A DNA stretch of 22,516 bases from a virus: positions 1 to 22,516 of IMG/VR virus record IMGVR_UViG_3300025128_000378; one strand, written 5' to 3'. The first letter of the stretch is position 1; each line of letters starts with the position of its first letter. A program made the position numbers and the translations under genes. Shown piece by piece: positions 20,676-22,516 of this stretch. The notes under the pieces are model-generated. The model did no database searches and was not told where the DNA came from. It saw only the letters and a list, made by a program, of their open reading frames with translations.

Positions 20676-22064
20676 ATGGCATCAACATTTACCCCTCTGG
20701 GTATAGAAAAACAAGCAACAGGTGAAAACGCCGGTACTTGGGGTACGAAGACTAATACCAATTTAGAAATTATTGAACAAATATCTGGTGGATACACAAC
20801 ACAAGCAGTAACAAGTGGTGGCACAGTTAATTTATCTGTTTCAGATGGATCAACTGGAGCAACTTTATCACACAGAATGATTGAGTTTACAGGGTCATTA
20901 TCTGACAATGCAGTTGTTACAATACCTTTAGATGTTCAAACTTTTTATTTTTTAAGAAATTCAACATCAGGTTCTCACACAGTTCAATTTAAATATGTAA
21001 CTGGCTCAGGAGATAGTTTTACTTTTGCAGCAGGGAACAAAGGCGATGCAGTTGTGTTTGCAACTGCAAACGATAGTACTAATCCAGATATTGATACTTT
21101 ACCAGCAGGTGATGTTACACTTACTGGCACAGAGACTTTAACAAACAAAACTTTAACTGCTCCAAAAATCGCTGATGCAGGTTTTATCGCAGACGCAAAT
21201 GGGAATGAACAAATTATATTTCAAACAACAACTTCAGCAGTAAATGAATTAGAAGTAACTAATGCTGCAACAGGTAATCCACCAATCTTAGGTGCAAGTG
21301 GAGAAACTAACGTTGATGTTCATATTAAACCAAAAGGAACTGGAGAAACTAGAATTGGAACAGGAGCAGCAAATGCTACTCTTACATCCAGTGGTGCTCA
21401 CAATTTAATTTTAGATACTAACTCAGGAACTAATTCAGGTACAATTACAATAACTGATGGTGCAAATGGAAACATTGTTATAGCACCAAACGGATCTGGG
21501 GTAGCTCAAGCCGTAGATGGAGCCGATAATACAGCTGCTATTAAAATTGCAGGTAAAGAAACTATTTGGGTTCCAGCTGTAGCTATGTATCCTAACACTA
21601 CGAATGGTTGTGCTAACATTGCACAGACAGAACTAGGTAACGGACCAGAATTAAAAACTTTAGATTTTGACAAAGATTCAGATGAGTTCGCACAATTTGC
21701 TGTTGCTTTTCCAAAATCATGGAATGAGGGTACAGTAACTTTTCAAGCGTTCTTTACAGCAAACACAACAAACACAGGAACTACATCATGGGCTTTACAA
21801 GGTGTTGCATTAGCAGATGACGGGTCATTAAATACTGCATTTGGAACTGCAGTTGCACCTACAGCTAAAGCTATGAGTGGTACAGCAAACGATTTAGCGG
21901 TTACAGCAGAAAGTGGAGCAGTTACGATAGCAGGCTCACCTAGTACAGATGAGTATGTATTCTTTCAAATATCAAGAGATGTTTCAGCCGACGATCTAAC
22001 AGCTGATGCAAAACTTTTAGGTGTTAAATTATTCTTCACTACTGATGCTGCTAACGACGCATAA
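20676..22064 (+). CDS. Tail fibre protein (462 aa)
   Basis: TAGGAG before ATG 20676. The N-terminal domain begins MASTFTPLGIEKQATGENAG, then TWGTKTNTNLEIIEQISGGY, typical of virion-anchoring heads of marine-phage fibres. A beta-rich stretch (about 45-140) is followed by the linker TGTETLTNKTLTAPKI (150-165), common in phage fibre shafts. Next is a Gly/Asn/Thr-rich shaft (about 195-285), then a C-terminal domain starting ETIWVPAVAMYPNTTNG, with FDKDSDEFAQFAVAFPKSWN (331-350) as its signature. That domain would be the distal knob; receptor binding is inference. No catalytic motif is seen. Codon use is like the rest. Confidence 0.82.
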   Translation: MASTFTPLGIEKQATGENAGTWGTKTNTNLEIIEQISGGYTTQAVTSGGTVNLSVSDGSTGATLSHRMIEFTGSLSDNAVVTIPLDVQTFYFLRNSTSGSHTVQFKYVTGSGDSFTFAAGNKGDAVVFATANDSTNPDIDTLPAGDVTLTGTETLTNKTLTAPKIADAGFIADANGNEQIIFQTTTSAVNELEVTNAATGNPPILGASGETNVDVHIKPKGTGETRIGTGAANATLTSSGAHNLILDTNSGTNSGTITITDGANGNIVIAPNGSGVAQAVDGADNTAAIKIAGKETIWVPAVAMYPNTTNGCANIAQTELGNGPELKTLDFDKDSDEFAQFAVAFPKSWNEGTVTFQAFFTANTTNTGTTSWALQGVALADDGSLNTAFGTAVAPTAKAMSGTANDLAVTAESGAVTIAGSPSTDEYVFFQISRDVSADDLTADAKLLGVKLFFTTDAANDA

Positions 22065-22076
22065 TAGGAGTGATAA

Positions 22077-22516
22077 ATGGATAAAATACAAGACTATCTA
22101 TCTCAAATAGACGGATCTAAAAATAATAAAGGTAATGTCACACACATACCTACAAGATCTTTTGGATTTCAAATTTTAGGTTTTGGTTCTGGTGGAGCTG
22201 TTGATGAATACATTACAGCCACTGGTGGAACAATCACAACTGATGGTGATTTTAAAATTCACACTTTCACAAGTGATGCCACTTTTGCAGTTACGGCAGG
22301 TGGTGGACCAAAAGCAACAGTTGATTATTTTGTAGTTGCTGGCGGCGGTGGAGCAGGATCTGGAGGAGGTGGAGCTGGTGGTTTTAGACTATCAAATGAA
22401 TACGCTCAACCTGGACCTACTATGAGTCCTGTATCTAATCCCACTGGAGTTGTTATATCTGCTGGTGATATTCCAATTACAGTTGGTGGCGGTGGACCAA
22501 CTTCAGCACCAAGATC
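22077..22516 (+). CDS. Glycine-rich tail fibre/surface protein, 3' end beyond the window
   Basis: ATG 22077 with TAGGAG seven bases upstream; open to the window end (146 full codons). Starts MDKIQDYLSQIDGSKNNKGN, then IPTRSFGFQILGFGSGGAVD, FKIHTFTSDATFAV and VDYFVVAGGGGAGSGGGGAG followed by GFR. The sequence H-x-F-x-S-(D)-x-x-F-x-V, then V-x-Y-x-V-V-A-G-G-G-G-A is the signature of the glycine-rich domain found in many marine-phage fibres and receptor-binding tips. Position after another fibre gene supports this. The domain end and any knob are not visible. Confidence 0.82.
   Translation, partial: MDKIQDYLSQIDGSKNNKGNVTHIPTRSFGFQILGFGSGGAVDEYITATGGTITTDGDFKIHTFTSDATFAVTAGGGPKATVDYFVVAGGGGAGSGGGGAGGFRLSNEYAQPGPTMSPVSNPTGVVISAGDIPITVGGGGPTSAPR

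Overview
The window looks like the late (structural) half of a tailed bacteriophage genome, most probably a short-tailed phage of marine bacterioplankton (pelagiphage-like or 'uncultured Mediterranean phage'-like). The basis is the AT-rich sequence, the tightly packed unidirectional genes, the order terminase large subunit, portal, scaffold, major capsid, head-tail connectors, tail fibres, and several very small Lys/Arg-rich proteins that I remember from marine viral metagenomes. No tape measure, sheath or tail-tube gene is seen, and the connector genes resemble P22 gp4 / SU10-adaptor types, which favours a podovirus-like virion. Host and family assignment are inference; no database search was possible.

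Layout. (1) 1-263: two small leftward genes, the second cut by the window edge. (2) 264-1021: a divergent control region around one short rightward gene (565-756). It carries a family of 13-bp elements (CCCAAAATGRACA, both orientations), one as a perfect 29-bp palindrome between two divergent sigma70-like promoters. It also has a third promoter with its TSS almost on the ATG of gene 565, and a cluster of GC-rich stem-loops. (3) 1022-8566: terminase large subunit, two large proteins of unknown function with Gly-rich motifs (one with an internal Tat-like motif, the other with an HTH-like segment), and the portal. (4) 8566-11532: a cassette of about a dozen tiny, mostly highly basic proteins plus a probable holin, many joined by one-base TAATG overlaps. 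(5) 11495-14910: GroES-like co-chaperonin, scaffold, two small probable head genes and the major capsid protein, closed by a strong intrinsic terminator at 14930-14958. (6) 14979-16537: small genes and two probable virion surface proteins, with a promoter and a structured leader before 15547. (7) 16546-18598: head-tail connector proteins. (8) 18611-22516: tail/fibre proteins, including a 529-residue repeat protein and a Gly-rich fibre protein cut by the right edge.

How it works together: TerL packages DNA through the portal into a shell built from the capsid protein on the scaffold. The phage GroES may help the host chaperonin fold the capsid protein. The connector proteins close the head and carry the tail fibres. 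The basic mini-proteins and Gly-motif proteins are candidates for DNA-associated or ejected virion components. The most noteworthy items are the repeated promoter/operator architecture at 272-850, the basic mini-protein cassette, and the GGR motif shared by otherwise unrelated proteins.
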